From the NCBI GenBank assembly GCA_009885995.1, contig VFJQ01000026.1:1-48596 (forward strand): a DNA stretch of 48,596 nt, read 5' to 3'. Source of the stretch: Verrucomicrobiota bacterium. GTDB lineage: Bacteria > Verrucomicrobiota > Verrucomicrobiia > Chthoniobacterales > Chthoniobacteraceae. A program made the position numbers and the translations under genes. Each line of letters opens with the position of its first letter. Position 1 is the stretch's first letter. Positions 17,654 to 25,904 of the stretch are shown piece by piece. The notes beneath the pieces were generated by a model that was given only the letters and a program-made list of their open reading frames with translations, made no database searches and was not told the origin of the DNA.

Positions 17654-18011
17654 TTTCCGCTCGCTCGGGAACGCATTTCCGCTCACCGGAGAATGGGACA
17701 GGAAAGTCGGGAAGGGTTTTCGGCTCGTCGGAAAACAGTTCCCCACTTTCCCCTGTGCCTTCCGGCTCACCGGAAACACGTTCCCGACTCTCCCCTGTGC
17801 CTTCCGGCTCACCGGAAACACGTTCCCCACTTTCCCCTGTGGCTTCCGGCTCACCGGAAACACGTTCCCGACTTTCCCCTGCGCCTTCCGGCTCACCGGA
17901 AACACGTTCCCGACTCTCCCCTGCGCCTTCCGGCTCACCGGAAAAGCGTTCCCGACTTTCCCTTGTGCCTTCCGGCTCATCGGAAAAGGCTTCCCGACTT
18001 GCCTGAGCGGA
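17654..18011. repeat. 42-bp minisatellite (two 21-bp halves), about 8 units
   Basis: Seven units in register start at 17718, 17760, 17802, 17844, 17886, 17928 and 17970; a diverged unit lies at 17676 and a partial one at 17654. Each unit is TTCCGGCTCACCGGAAACACG plus a second 21-mer starting TTCCCGACT. The first half holds the palindrome TTCCGG-CTCA-CCGGAA. Since 42 is a multiple of three, long frames stay open on both strands (for example heptad-like GEPEGTGESRERVS on minus), which is not evidence of coding. There are no unique spacers, so this is not CRISPR. It fills most of the 626-bp gap before the intact sigma gene. Confidence 0.9.
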
Positions 18012-18088
18012 GCGTCGATCAGCAGACTCAACCGCGGGAGACACATTTGCTTCGCCACCGGCACCGTCCCGCGCAAGCTCGCGCACCC

Positions 18089-18643
18089 ATGGCCGACCTC
18101 ACGCTCCTCCTCGACGCCATCCAACGCGGCGAGCCCGACGCCCCCGGCGCGCTGCTCACGCAGGTCTATGCCGAGTTGCGCCAGCTCGCCCGGGCGAAGA
18201 TGGCCCGCGAGCAACCCGGCCACACGCTCCAGCCCACCGCGCTCGTTCACGAGGCGTGGCTGCGTCTCGGTGGCGAGGGGCAGCGCTGGGAAAACCGCGC
18301 GCACTTTTTCGGCGCCGCCGCCGAGGCCATGCGCCGCATCCTCATCGACCGCGCGCGGCGCAAACTTGCCGCCCGCCACAGCGGCGGCGTGGCGCATGTG
18401 GATGCCGACGAAATCGAGATCGCCGCACCGACGCAGAAGGACGACGAACTGCTCGCCGTTCACGAAGCCCTCGACGCGTTTGCCGCGCACGATGCGCAGA
18501 AGGCGGAAGTGGTGCAGCTGCGTTACTTCGCCGGCCTCAGCATCGAGGAAACGGCCGCGGCCTTGGGGATCAGCGAACGGACGGCGAAGCGACACTGGAC
18601 TTACGCCCGCGCGTGGCTGCTCGACGCGATGCGCGTTCGTTGA
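18089..18643 (+). CDS. ECF RNA polymerase sigma factor (planctomycete/verrucomicrobial type)
   Basis: 184 aa from ATG 18089 (MADLTLLL). Region 2: LLTQVYAELRQLARAKMAREQ... LQPTALVHEAWLRLGGEGQRWENRAHFFGAAAEAMRRILIDRAR. Region 4: VVQLRYFAGLSIEETAAALGISERTAKRHWTYARAWLL, a clear helix-turn-helix. This matches the sigma family that accompanies Hanks-type kinases in these phyla. It is a different paralogue from fragments A-C (only moderate DNA similarity). The nearest complete kinase is upstream, but the region between is full of debris. It directs RNA polymerase to unknown promoters; control probably through kinase signalling (inference). Confidence 0.9.
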   Translation: MADLTLLLDAIQRGEPDAPGALLTQVYAELRQLARAKMAREQPGHTLQPTALVHEAWLRLGGEGQRWENRAHFFGAAAEAMRRILIDRARRKLAARHSGGVAHVDADEIEIAAPTQKDDELLAVHEALDAFAAHDAQKAEVVQLRYFAGLSIEETAAALGISERTAKRHWTYARAWLLDAMRVR

Positions 18644-18719
18644 GGAGAACACTTTCGGGAGTCGGATGGGGCTGGCGCTCGACAAGGGGCGCGCCTTTCC
18701 CGAATGTCCGCGGCCTTTC

Positions 18720-19910
18720 ATGCCGAAGCCGATCGTCGCCAGTTACTGCACCACCTTCCTCAAGCCGGAGATGCGTCACATCTACCGGCAGGTCACGGGG
18801 CTGCGGCGGTGGGAGACGTTCGTGATGACGCGCGAGCGGCAGTGCGCGGATCGCTTTCCATTTCCCGAGGAGCAGATCGAGCTGATCCCGCGGGCGCGGA
18901 AGAACTTCATCAAGCGGTTCTGGCTCAAGTATGTCGCGCGGAAGGCGCCGGTGTATTACCGCGGCGAGTTGCAGGTGCTGATCAAGATGATGAAGCGGCG
19001 GCCGGCGGATTTGATGCACGCGTATTTCGGCCACACGGGCGTGCATCTGCTGCCCTTCATCGAGGAGTGGGACCGGCCGACGGTGGTGAGCTTTCATGGC
19101 ATGGACATCCAGCCGCGGCCCGAGCAGGAGGGCTACGACGAGCAGATGCGCGCGTTGCTCCAGCGGGTGCCGCTGGTGCTGGCGCGGTCGCACTCGCTTT
19201 TCGCGGCGCTGGAGGCGTGGGGCTGCCCGAAGGAAAAGCTGCGGCTGAATCGCACGGGGATCCCGCTCGCTGAGTTTCCTTTCGCGCAGCGGCCGATGCC
19301 GGCGGATGGCGCGTGGCGGTTCGTGCAGGCGTGCCGCTTGATCGCGAAGAAGGGGCTGCGCACGGCGCTGCGGGCGTTTGCGAAATTCCGCGCAGAGCAT
19401 CCGAAGGCGAAGTTCATCATCGCGGGCGAGGGGCCGCTGCGGGAGCAACTGGATCAGCTTGCGGCAGAGCTGGGTGTGCGCGATGCGGTGGAGTTCCGGG
19501 GCTTTCTTTCGACGCCGGATCTCGCGCAGCTTTTCGCCGAGTCGCACGTCTTTCTCCACCCGAGCGAAGTGACGGCGGACCAGAACCAGGAAGGCGTGCC
19601 GAACTCGATGCTCGAGGCGATGGCGACGGGCTTGCCAGTGGTGGCGACGCATCACGGCGGCATCCCCGAGGCGGTGACGCATGAGCGGCATGGCTTGCTG
19701 GTGGGCGAGGGTGATGAGGACGCGCTGCACGCGGCGATGGTGCGGCTCACGAGCGACGGGGAGCTGTGCTACGTGTGGGGCCAGGCCGCGTCGCGGCAGG
19801 TGCGCGAGGAGTTTGAGATGAGCAAGGCGATCGAGCGGCTGGAGGCGATCTACGACGAGGCGCTCGAAGCAGGGGGCAGGGAGCAGGGAGCAGGGAGCAA
19901 GGCGCGCTAA
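18720..19910 (+). CDS. Glycosyltransferase family 4 (GT-B)
   Basis: 396 aa from ATG 18720 (MPKPIVASYCTTFLKP); an in-frame ATG at 18666 is the alternative. N-terminal acceptor domain with HAYFGHTGVHLLPF and VSFHGMD; C-terminal donor domain with ACRLIAKKGLRTALRAFAKF, IIAGEGPLREQL and the EX7E-type motif EGVPNSMLEAMATGLPVVATHHGGIPEAV. It likely transfers a nucleotide-activated sugar in exopolysaccharide or lipopolysaccharide synthesis at the cytoplasmic face. The last ~14 residues (EAGGREQGAGSKAR) are encoded by a repeat hairpin and look like an added tail. It pairs with the next glycosyltransferase. Confidence 0.9.
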   Translation: MPKPIVASYCTTFLKPEMRHIYRQVTGLRRWETFVMTRERQCADRFPFPEEQIELIPRARKNFIKRFWLKYVARKAPVYYRGELQVLIKMMKRRPADLMHAYFGHTGVHLLPFIEEWDRPTVVSFHGMDIQPRPEQEGYDEQMRALLQRVPLVLARSHSLFAALEAWGCPKEKLRLNRTGIPLAEFPFAQRPMPADGAWRFVQACRLIAKKGLRTALRAFAKFRAEHPKAKFIIAGEGPLREQLDQLAAELGVRDAVEFRGFLSTPDLAQLFAESHVFLHPSEVTADQNQEGVPNSMLEAMATGLPVVATHHGGIPEAVTHERHGLLVGEGDEDALHAAMVRLTSDGELCYVWGQAASRQVREEFEMSKAIERLEAIYDEALEAGGREQGAGSKAR

Positions 19911-19938
19911 GTTTTCCCTGCTCCATGCTCCCTGCTCC
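19880..19938. repeat. 20-bp inverted repeat at the junction of two glycosyltransferase genes
   Basis: The purine-rich arm 19880-19899 (GGAGCAGGGAGCAGGGAGCA) pairs with 19919-19938 with one mismatch, around a 19-nt centre that holds the TAA of the first gene. The right arm contains the ATG (19925) used by the second gene. Each arm is itself a tandem of a 7-bp unit (GGAGCAG). Confidence 0.8.
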
Positions 19939-21151
19939 ATGCTCCTTCGCTTACCTCTTCGAGCGCTTCCCATCGTTCGTGCAGACGTTTGTCTATCGCG
20001 AGGCGGTCGAGATGGTGCGGCAGGGGGCGAATCCGTGGCTGGTGAGCGTGCGGCGGCCGGACGATCCGGGCGAGCTGGCGGAGCGGATCGAGGCGGACAT
20101 TTTCTACCTGCCCGACGAGAAGAAGCTGCGCGAGGAAGTGGATGCGCGGCGCGCGGCGAAGCGGCTCGGCTGGCGGGCGCATCGGGCGATTCCTCGGCAC
20201 CGTAGCGAGAAAGATTCGCAGCGGATGTTCGAGGCGATCTGGCTCGCGCCGGAGCTGAAGGCGCGCGGGGTGCGGCATGTGCATGCTCACTTCGGCGGGC
20301 TCGCGGCGCGCACGGCGTGGTGGCTGCGCGAGCTATTCGGGATCAGCTACAGCTTCACCGGGCACGCGAACGACATCTTCTGCGACACGGATTTCCCGGT
20401 CTCGAATGCGGACCTGGCGCGGAGCGCGAAGTTCATCGTGACGGAGACGGATTTCGCGCGGCGCTGGATGGAGGAGCGGCACGGCTGCGCGAAGGGGAAG
20501 GTCTTCCGCGTCTTCAATGGGATCGATCCGGCGGGGTTTTTTCCGCGCGAGCCGGAGGGTGAGGTGCCGCGCATTGTGAGCGTGGGTCGCTACGTGGAGA
20601 AGAAAGGTTTCGACGTGCTGATCGAGGCGTGCCGGCAGGCGCTGGCGCGGGGAATGGAGTTTCGGTGCGAGATCATCGGCGGCGGTCCGCTGCACGAGGC
20701 GCTGGCGGTGCAAATCGCTGCGCAAGAGATGGAGCGATGCATCGTGCTCACGGGACCACGCTCGCAGACCGAGGTGCGTCGCGCCCTGGCTGGAGCGCAG
20801 CTTTTCATCCTCGCGTGCCAGCCGGACAAGGACGGCGGGAGCGACAATCTGCCGACGGTGGTGGCGGAGGCGATGTTCACCGGCGTGCCGTGCATCTCCA
20901 CAAACCTGGCCGGCGTGCCGGAGATGATCGCCCACGAGCGGACCGGGTTGCTGGTGCCACCGCGGGATCCGAAGGCGCTGGCTGCCGCTATCGTGCGGCT
21001 GTTGCAGGATCCGCTGCTCGCAGCGCAGCTCGGTGCGCAGGGCCGAGAGCATGCGCGCGCTCACTTCACGATCGAGCGGAGCGCGATGGAATTGCAGCGC
21101 TTGCTGCGCTCGCGCGCGGGAGTCGGGCGCAAGCGATGGTGGTCGTGGTGA
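19925..21151 (+). CDS. Glycosyltransferase family 4 (GT-B), second gene
   Basis: 408 aa. The start ATG 19925 lies inside the inverted repeat; another in-repeat ATG at 19939 is out of frame. N-terminus FAYLFERFPSFVQTFVYREAVEM; acceptor-domain HVHAHFGGLAARTAWWLRE and YSFTGHANDIF; donor domain RIVSVGRYVEKKGFDVLIEAC, EIIGGGPLHEAL and DNLPTVVAEAMFTGVPCISTNLAGVPEMI. Closest in style to exopolysaccharide/colanic-acid glycosyltransferases (WcaL/EpsF-like). It probably functions with the upstream GT4 in polysaccharide assembly. The C-terminus is basic (RSRAGVGRKRWWSW). Confidence 0.9.
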   Translation: MLPAPCSFAYLFERFPSFVQTFVYREAVEMVRQGANPWLVSVRRPDDPGELAERIEADIFYLPDEKKLREEVDARRAAKRLGWRAHRAIPRHRSEKDSQRMFEAIWLAPELKARGVRHVHAHFGGLAARTAWWLRELFGISYSFTGHANDIFCDTDFPVSNADLARSAKFIVTETDFARRWMEERHGCAKGKVFRVFNGIDPAGFFPREPEGEVPRIVSVGRYVEKKGFDVLIEACRQALARGMEFRCEIIGGGPLHEALAVQIAAQEMERCIVLTGPRSQTEVRRALAGAQLFILACQPDKDGGSDNLPTVVAEAMFTGVPCISTNLAGVPEMIAHERTGLLVPPRDPKALAAAIVRLLQDPLLAAQLGAQGREHARAHFTIERSAMELQRLLRSRAGVGRKRWWSW

Positions 21152-21221
21152 GCGCGATTTGACTTTGCAGGGTTTCCCGGCACCCTGCGGGCCTCCACCG
21201 CAACCTCCGCAACGTCCTGCC

Positions 21222-22271
21222 GTGCTCAAACTCACCATCACCCTAGTCCTTCTTTTTACGATCACCGCCACCGGCTTCGCTGCCGAGGCTTACAAGTGGT
21301 CGGTCCAATACATCATCGACAACAGCCAGTCGGTGTTCGGCAATCCGCAGAAAAAGCTGCCGCGCCGCAACCGAGGCCTCGCGCTGTCGCCGGATGGGCG
21401 GTTCCTGTATGCGGGCTACATTCACGGCTTCGAAGGCAGAGGTGAAGTGCGCAAGATTTTGGTGGACGAGGCGGATTACGAGGCGGCCACGGAGAACGTG
21501 TTGTCCGGCCCGACCGGCAAGGCCATCGCGACGGATGACACGGGCCGGGTGTATATGGCGGATGCGCGCGGAGTGCTCATTTACGACGCCAGCCTGGAGG
21601 AGGAACTCGATCACGTGCTCATGAGCAATTGCGATGGCATCGCCGTGACGCGTGAGGGCGGGAGGCTGATCATGTTCACCAGCGATCGCGAGCGTGGCAC
21701 CATCACCCGATGGCTGATCACCGAAGACGGCGACAGGGTGGTCAGCGTGAAGCCGGCGGGCTTCGACGGCAGCGGCGTTTTCCATGTGCCCGGGTCCAGC
21801 AGCCTGCGCGGCTTGAAAGTCGATAGCACCGGGAACATCTGGGTCTGTGACTACGAGGTGGACAAAGTTTTCCGCATCCGCAAGGACGGTAAGGACGTGA
21901 AGTCCGTGGAGATCGGGACGCCGGTGGACCTCGCCTTCGATGGGGGGCGCGTTTTCGTCACGCGCGGCATCGAGCGGACGATCAGCGTGCTCGACCAGGA
22001 TATGATCGTGATCGGCAGCCTCAATGTGCCGTGGCAGGAGCTCGAGCTTTCCGCTGCGGGAAATAACCAGACGGGCGCACTGTGCGGCATCGTGACGGTG
22101 CCCGGAAAAGGATTCTACGTGACGAACGAAGGAGGGCAGACTGCGGACCAGCGTTCCATTTACGGCAAGGCCGACGACTTCGCTGATCTCGTCGATGAGA
22201 GAGTGATTCGGGACAGCAAAAGTGACGACAACGAGCCCATCCTCAAGGCCACGGCGGTCACCGTGAGGTAA
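21222..22271 (+). CDS. Exported protein of unknown function, propeller-like repeats
   Basis: 349 aa from GTG 21222, which gives a good signal peptide (LKLTITLVLLFTITATGFAAEA); the open frame extends to 21033 inside the preceding gene. Repeated short segments with G-G/N-x-x-V pattern (RGLALSPDGRFLYAGY, GKAIATDDTGRVYMAD, RGLKVDSTGNIWVCDYEVDKVFRI, VDLAFDGGRVFVTRGIERTISV) suggest a six- or seven-bladed beta-propeller of the NHL/SMP-30/YncE type. No catalytic residues were recognised. Possibly a periplasmic binding or scaffold protein. The stop lies 8 bp from the convergent gene. Confidence 0.75.
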   Translation: MLKLTITLVLLFTITATGFAAEAYKWSVQYIIDNSQSVFGNPQKKLPRRNRGLALSPDGRFLYAGYIHGFEGRGEVRKILVDEADYEAATENVLSGPTGKAIATDDTGRVYMADARGVLIYDASLEEELDHVLMSNCDGIAVTREGGRLIMFTSDRERGTITRWLITEDGDRVVSVKPAGFDGSGVFHVPGSSSLRGLKVDSTGNIWVCDYEVDKVFRIRKDGKDVKSVEIGTPVDLAFDGGRVFVTRGIERTISVLDQDMIVIGSLNVPWQELELSAAGNNQTGALCGIVTVPGKGFYVTNEGGQTADQRSIYGKADDFADLVDERVIRDSKSDDNEPILKATAVTVR

Positions 22272-22278
22272 GGCGCTA

Positions 22279-22689
22279 CTACTCGCCGACGGGCGGCGGC
22301 AGACTCGGTCCGTCCTCAGTCAATGCGCGAGTGAGCGCGTCCTGGAACATGAGGAAGCGCTTCGTGACGAAGAGCGGGTCGCGCTGCTCGCGCGAATCGA
22401 GATAGCGCTCGATGAATTCCTCGATCGTCTGGTCTTCGTATTCCTCGGGAGAGATTTTCCAGAGTTCTTCACTGAAGGCCACTTTGTGCGTGGCCTCAAA
22501 ACAGCACAGCGCCAACTCGAGATCCACGTCGTCGAACTCCTCGCAATACAGCTCCCCGATCTGCGTGGTGGCGTCGCATTGGACGAGGCTATCGCTGACG
22601 CAATGCAGGATCTGGATGAGCGAATCGACGTAGTAGGTCACGGGAAACTCGTCGCGGTTGGAAGGATCGCGGGGCAAACGGCTGGCCAT
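22279..22689 (-). CDS. Hypothetical acidic protein
   Basis: 136 aa, strongly acidic, no signal peptide or membrane segment. The middle reads YCEEFDDVDLELALCCFEATHKVAFSEELWKISPEEYEDQTIEEFIERYL, which in shape recalls acyl-carrier-like four-helix proteins, but there is no DSL phosphopantetheine motif. It is 6 bp from the exported protein gene upstream on the same strand, so the two are probably co-transcribed. Function not recognised. Confidence 0.65.
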   Translation of the reverse strand: MASRLPRDPSNRDEFPVTYYVDSLIQILHCVSDSLVQCDATTQIGELYCEEFDDVDLELALCCFEATHKVAFSEELWKISPEEYEDQTIEEFIERYLDSREQRDPLFVTKRFLMFQDALTRALTEDGPSLPPPVGE

Positions 22690-22695
22690 CGTGCG

Positions 22696-23229
22696 CTACT
22701 TCTTCGCGCCGGCGATGAAGTCACTGAACGCAGGCGCCGCCTCCTTGATCACCGCGTCGGGCCCGGTGCATTTCACAAACACGCTCCCGCCCGCGTCGTC
22801 CTCGAGGATCGCACCGATCAGCGCGTAGCCCGTCATGGGCGTCTTCGGGCCCATCGGCATGCCGCTCTGGTAGGTGCCGGCCACGGTCACGAAGGTCACC
22901 TTCGTGCCGGAAGCGTCTTTCGTTTCGATCTTTTCCGGCGTGGTCTTGTCGGAAAACTGGCCGAGCCAGCGCTGGACATTGGCCTGGGTGTCGCCGCCTT
23001 GGCCGGCGCCGAAGTGGTAGAAAATCACCTCAGCCACCTTGCTGCCGTCCTTGGCCGGGATGTTGAGGACCGCCTTGCGCATCATCCGCATGCCTTCCGG
23101 CACGTCGATCCACGTCCACGCCGCAGGGCGCTGGAACTTGAACGCACCGACCTCAAATGTGGCTGGCGCGTCGGCAAACGCGAACGACGTGGCGGCGAGC
23201 AGGGCGAAGGCGAAGAGTTTCGAAGTCAT
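22696..23229 (-). CDS. Exported hypothetical protein
   Basis: 177 aa with a clear signal peptide (MTSKLFAFALLAATSFAFA, cleaved before DAP). The mature part starts with FEVGAFKFQRPAAWTWIDVPEGMRMMRKAVLNIP and includes VAEVIFYHFGAGQGGDTQANVQRWLGQF and VTVAGTYQSGMPMGPKTPMTGYALIGAILE. This pattern belongs to a conserved family of Planctomycetes/Verrucomicrobia secreted proteins of unknown role as far as I recall. It stands upstream of, and probably in one unit with, the acidic 136-aa protein, and diverges from asd. Confidence 0.75.
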   Translation of the reverse strand: MTSKLFAFALLAATSFAFADAPATFEVGAFKFQRPAAWTWIDVPEGMRMMRKAVLNIPAKDGSKVAEVIFYHFGAGQGGDTQANVQRWLGQFSDKTTPEKIETKDASGTKVTFVTVAGTYQSGMPMGPKTPMTGYALIGAILEDDAGGSVFVKCTGPDAVIKEAAPAFSDFIAGAKK

Positions 23230-23328
23230 GGCGGAGGCGGATTAGAGCGCATCGGTGCATGTCCGCAAGCGGGCCTTTGCGCGGCCCTCGACAAGCGCGC
23301 GGCACGCGCTAGGTTCCGCGCCTTTTTC

Positions 23329-24327
23329 ATGAGCAAAAACCTGCATGTCGCCATCGTCGGAGCCACCGGAGCTGTCGGAGTCGAGCTGATCAAGCTCCTC
23401 GAGAAACGCCACTTTCCGGTCGGTAAATTGACGCTGCTGGCCAGCGCTCGTTCGGCGGGCAAGTTGATGCCGTTTGCCGGCGACAACGTGTGCGTGGAGG
23501 AACTCACCGAGGCATCGTTCGCCGGGGTGGACGTGGCGATGTTCAGCGCGGGCGGCGGCATCTCGAAGCAGTTCGCGCCCGTGGCAGTGAAAGCCGGCGC
23601 CGTCGTCGTGGACAACTCGTCCGCCTTCCGCATGGACGCTGACGTGCCGCTCGTCGTGCCGGAGATCAACGGCGCGGACATCAAGCGCCACAAGGGCATC
23701 ATCGCCAACCCGAACTGCACCACCGCCATCACGCTCATCGCGCTGCATCCGCTGCACATCGAGTTTCGCGTGAAGCGCATCATCGCCTCCAGCTACCAGG
23801 CCGTCAGCGGCACCGGTGCGCAGGCCATCGAGGAGCTGCGCGCGCAAGTCGCCGCCATCGTCGGGGGGCAGCCCGTGGTGAAGAGCGTCTATCCGCACCA
23901 GATCGCGTTCAACGTGCTCCCGCACGTCGATAGCTTCCTCGAGACCGGCTACACGAAGGAGGAAATGAAGATGCAGAACGAAGGCCGGCGCATCATGCAT
24001 CACCCGACGTTCAAGGCCTCGGTCACGTGCGTGCGTGTGCCCGTCTATCGCGCGCACAGCGTCGCGGTGAGCGCCGAGTTTGAGAAGCCGGTGAGCCTCG
24101 ATCGTGCGCGCGAAGTCCTCGCCAAGGCGCCGGGCCTCGACGTCGTCGATGATCCGGTCGGCAACCTCTACCCACTCCCGCTGCACTGCGCGGAGAAGGA
24201 CAACTGCGAAGTCGGCCGCCTGCGCTACGACTGCGCGCTCGACAACGGCCTCGCGTTTTGGGTCAGCGGCGATCAGCTCCTCAAGGGCGCCGCGCTCAAC
24301 GCGATCCAGATCGCCGAGGCGCTGTAG
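23329..24327 (+). CDS. asd: Aspartate-semialdehyde dehydrogenase
   Basis: 332 aa from ATG 23329; the upstream open extension to 22486 is antisense to other genes and rejected. NADP loop VGATGAVGVELIKLL (10-24), active-site Cys130 in NPNCTTA, the QAVSGTGAQA substrate motif, and CVRVPVYRAHSVAV near the catalytic His. This is the bacterial archaeal-unlike class I type. It reduces L-aspartyl-4-phosphate to L-aspartate-4-semialdehyde, feeding lysine, diaminopimelate, methionine and threonine synthesis. Followed after 3 bp by the formylglycine-like gene, so the two may be co-transcribed. Confidence 0.96.
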   Translation: MSKNLHVAIVGATGAVGVELIKLLEKRHFPVGKLTLLASARSAGKLMPFAGDNVCVEELTEASFAGVDVAMFSAGGGISKQFAPVAVKAGAVVVDNSSAFRMDADVPLVVPEINGADIKRHKGIIANPNCTTAITLIALHPLHIEFRVKRIIASSYQAVSGTGAQAIEELRAQVAAIVGGQPVVKSVYPHQIAFNVLPHVDSFLETGYTKEEMKMQNEGRRIMHHPTFKASVTCVRVPVYRAHSVAVSAEFEKPVSLDRAREVLAKAPGLDVVDDPVGNLYPLPLHCAEKDNCEVGRLRYDCALDNGLAFWVSGDQLLKGAALNAIQIAEAL

Positions 24328-24330
24328 TTC

Positions 24331-25116
24331 ATGCGCCGCGCCGGCGCGCTGCTCGTTGCTTTCATCATCGCCGGCTGCCGCAAACCGCCGCTGCATCCGG
24401 AAGCCGGCGTGCCGTGGACGAACTCGCTCGGGATGCGCTTCGTCGCTGCGCCGTCCATGTTTTGGAGCGTTCACGAGGTTCGCGCCGCGGACTTCGAGAT
24501 CTTCGTAAAAGAAACGCGCACGCTGTGGATCCCGCCCGATGCGGAAACCGGCGCCGACTTCCCCGCCGCCAACGTGACATGGGACGACGCCCGCGCTTTC
24601 TGCGAATGGCTCACCCAGCGCGAACTCGCCGCGCACGCGCTCGCACCGGGCCAGCGTTACCGCCTGCCGACCGACGCCGAGTGGAGCGCCGCCGCGGGGC
24701 TCGCCATCGAAGACGGCAACACGCCCGCTGCCCGCAGCGCAGCGGACGTGCTCCACTACGCATGGGGCAGCGCGTGGCCTCCGCCCGCGGGTGCGGGAAA
24801 TTTCGCCGGCGAGGAAGCCGAAGTGGATCGCAGCGAGCCGGGTAACTTCATCGCCGGCACCCGCGACGACTACCCGCGCCTCGCGCCCGTCGGGAAGTTT
24901 CCGCCGAATCGCTTCGGCCTGCACGACCTCTCGGGCAACGTGATGGAGTGGTGCGAAGATTGGTTCGATGCGCGCCATCTCGGTCGCGTTGCGCGCGGCG
25001 GTTCGTGGCTGAACGGCGACCCTCGGACCCTTTCCCTCACGCACCGCGCCGAGCTGCCGCCTCGCGCCGGCGTGAACGTCGCCGGCTTCCGCTGCGTGAT
25101 CGAACTCGCTCGGTAG
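24331..25116 (+). CDS. Lipoprotein of the formylglycine-generating enzyme (SUMF1/FGE-sulfatase) family
   Basis: 261 aa with a lipoprotein signal (LLVAFIIAGC, lipidated Cys16). The FGE-sulfatase domain shows WTNSLGMRFV, VTWDDARAFCEWLT, YRLPTDAEWSAAAG, FGLHDLSGNVMEWCEDW, RVARGGSWLNGD and the terminal VAGFRCV. The active-site cysteine pair of true FGE is not obviously present, so it may be a non-catalytic or adapted member (many bacterial paralogues are). The last Arg codon is followed by TAG of a GTAG repeat head. Close to asd (3 bp). Confidence 0.85.
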   Translation: MRRAGALLVAFIIAGCRKPPLHPEAGVPWTNSLGMRFVAAPSMFWSVHEVRAADFEIFVKETRTLWIPPDAETGADFPAANVTWDDARAFCEWLTQRELAAHALAPGQRYRLPTDAEWSAAAGLAIEDGNTPAARSAADVLHYAWGSAWPPPAGAGNFAGEEAEVDRSEPGNFIAGTRDDYPRLAPVGKFPPNRFGLHDLSGNVMEWCEDWFDARHLGRVARGGSWLNGDPRTLSLTHRAELPPRAGVNVAGFRCVIELAR

Positions 25117-25166
25117 CGAGGGCTGTCCCCAGCCGCCCGCAGCGCGCTGAGGACAGCGCGCCCTAC
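25113..25166. repeat. GTAG-type REP pair, supplies a stop codon
   Basis: The left unit from 25113 (GTAG, stem GGCTG/CAGCC) and the right unit ending CTAC at 25163-25166 (stem GCGCGCTG/CAGCGCGC) are head-to-head. The TAG at 25114-25116 is the stop of the FGE-like gene; the right end touches the stop of the convergent dipeptidase gene at 25170. Confidence 0.75.
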
Positions 25167-25169
25167 CCG

Positions 25170-25811
25170 CTACTCCGGCACTTCGCCGCCCGTGAGCGAA
25201 AGATCGATCGCCGCGTAAGCCTGCCAATCCTTCGCGCAGAAGTGCCACCACTCATCATGCACGACCTGGAAACCCGCCACAGTCATCGCCGCCTGGAGCC
25301 GCCGGAGGTTTTGCTCCACGGCCGGATCCGCGCCCGTGTAGCGCGTCTTCGACTTTTTGCCGAACACATCGAAATCCGATGGCATCTTCAGCTCCGTGCC
25401 CGCCGCATCGACGAGCGTCGCATCCACGCACACGCCCCACGTGTGCAGCGAACCGCCCAGCCGTGGGTCGCGCAGGAGTTCGGGATTCGGCATCACCTTC
25501 CACAGTTGCTGGTGTGCCCACGCGGGGCGCCACGCGTCCCAGATTTTCAGGCGCGTCCCCTTCGGCGCATACGCATCGAGCCACGTCTGCGCGCGCACGA
25601 GCCGCTCCGCGACTCCTCGCCGGAGATAAGCGCGCGCGTTCTTCGGATAGATCGCGCGCTTCGCGAGATTGCGCGCCGTCGCGTAGCGCAGCTCCACCAC
25701 GACCCGCGGCGCGACCGTCTTCACCTCGACCATCGGCTCATCCGCGCGGCGGCCATCCTGCCCGCAGGCCAGCATAGGAAAGAGGAGGGCGGCAGAGATT
25801 CGGGCGCGCAT
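25170..25811 (-). CDS. D-alanyl-D-alanine dipeptidase-like M15 peptidase (VanX/DdpX family), lipoprotein
   Basis: 213 aa from ATG 25811 with lipobox LLFPMLAC (Cys16). Zinc-site motifs are intact: S121-x-H123-xx-G126-xxx-D130 (SLHTWGVCVD), E187-WW-H190, and the DAWRP motif at 92-96. VanX/DdpX enzymes cleave D-Ala-D-Ala in the cytoplasm or periplasm. With the lipoprotein signal, this one should face the periplasm and act in peptidoglycan turnover rather than vancomycin resistance; no vanH/A neighbours are present. The longer open frame to 25937 is not used. Confidence 0.88.
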   Translation of the reverse strand: MRARISAALLFPMLACGQDGRRADEPMVEVKTVAPRVVVELRYATARNLAKRAIYPKNARAYLRRGVAERLVRAQTWLDAYAPKGTRLKIWDAWRPAWAHQQLWKVMPNPELLRDPRLGGSLHTWGVCVDATLVDAAGTELKMPSDFDVFGKKSKTRYTGADPAVEQNLRRLQAAMTVAGFQVVHDEWWHFCAKDWQAYAAIDLSLTGGEVPE

Positions 25812-25904
25812 CGGACCGGCGTCGTGTAGCAGCGCATGCGGTCCGGCGGCAAGAATCCCGTTAAGGCTTCCGGGATTGACGGATTGGCTGACGGCAACCC
25901 TCCG

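Noticed and set aside
17654..18011. CRISPR array
   Set aside because: Units are contiguous and nearly identical with no unique spacers, and no cas genes are nearby.
17475..18086. 203-aa minus-strand frame with repeated GEPEGTGESRERVS
   Set aside because: It is only the 42-bp array read in one of several open frames; no start context and it covers sigma fragment C in antisense.
18570..19973. 467-aa minus-strand open frame
   Set aside because: Shadow of the GT4 gene with no recognisable motif.
23242..25251. 669-aa minus-strand open frame
   Set aside because: It is antisense to asd and the FGE-like gene and shows no domain pattern; high GC leaves the opposite frame open.
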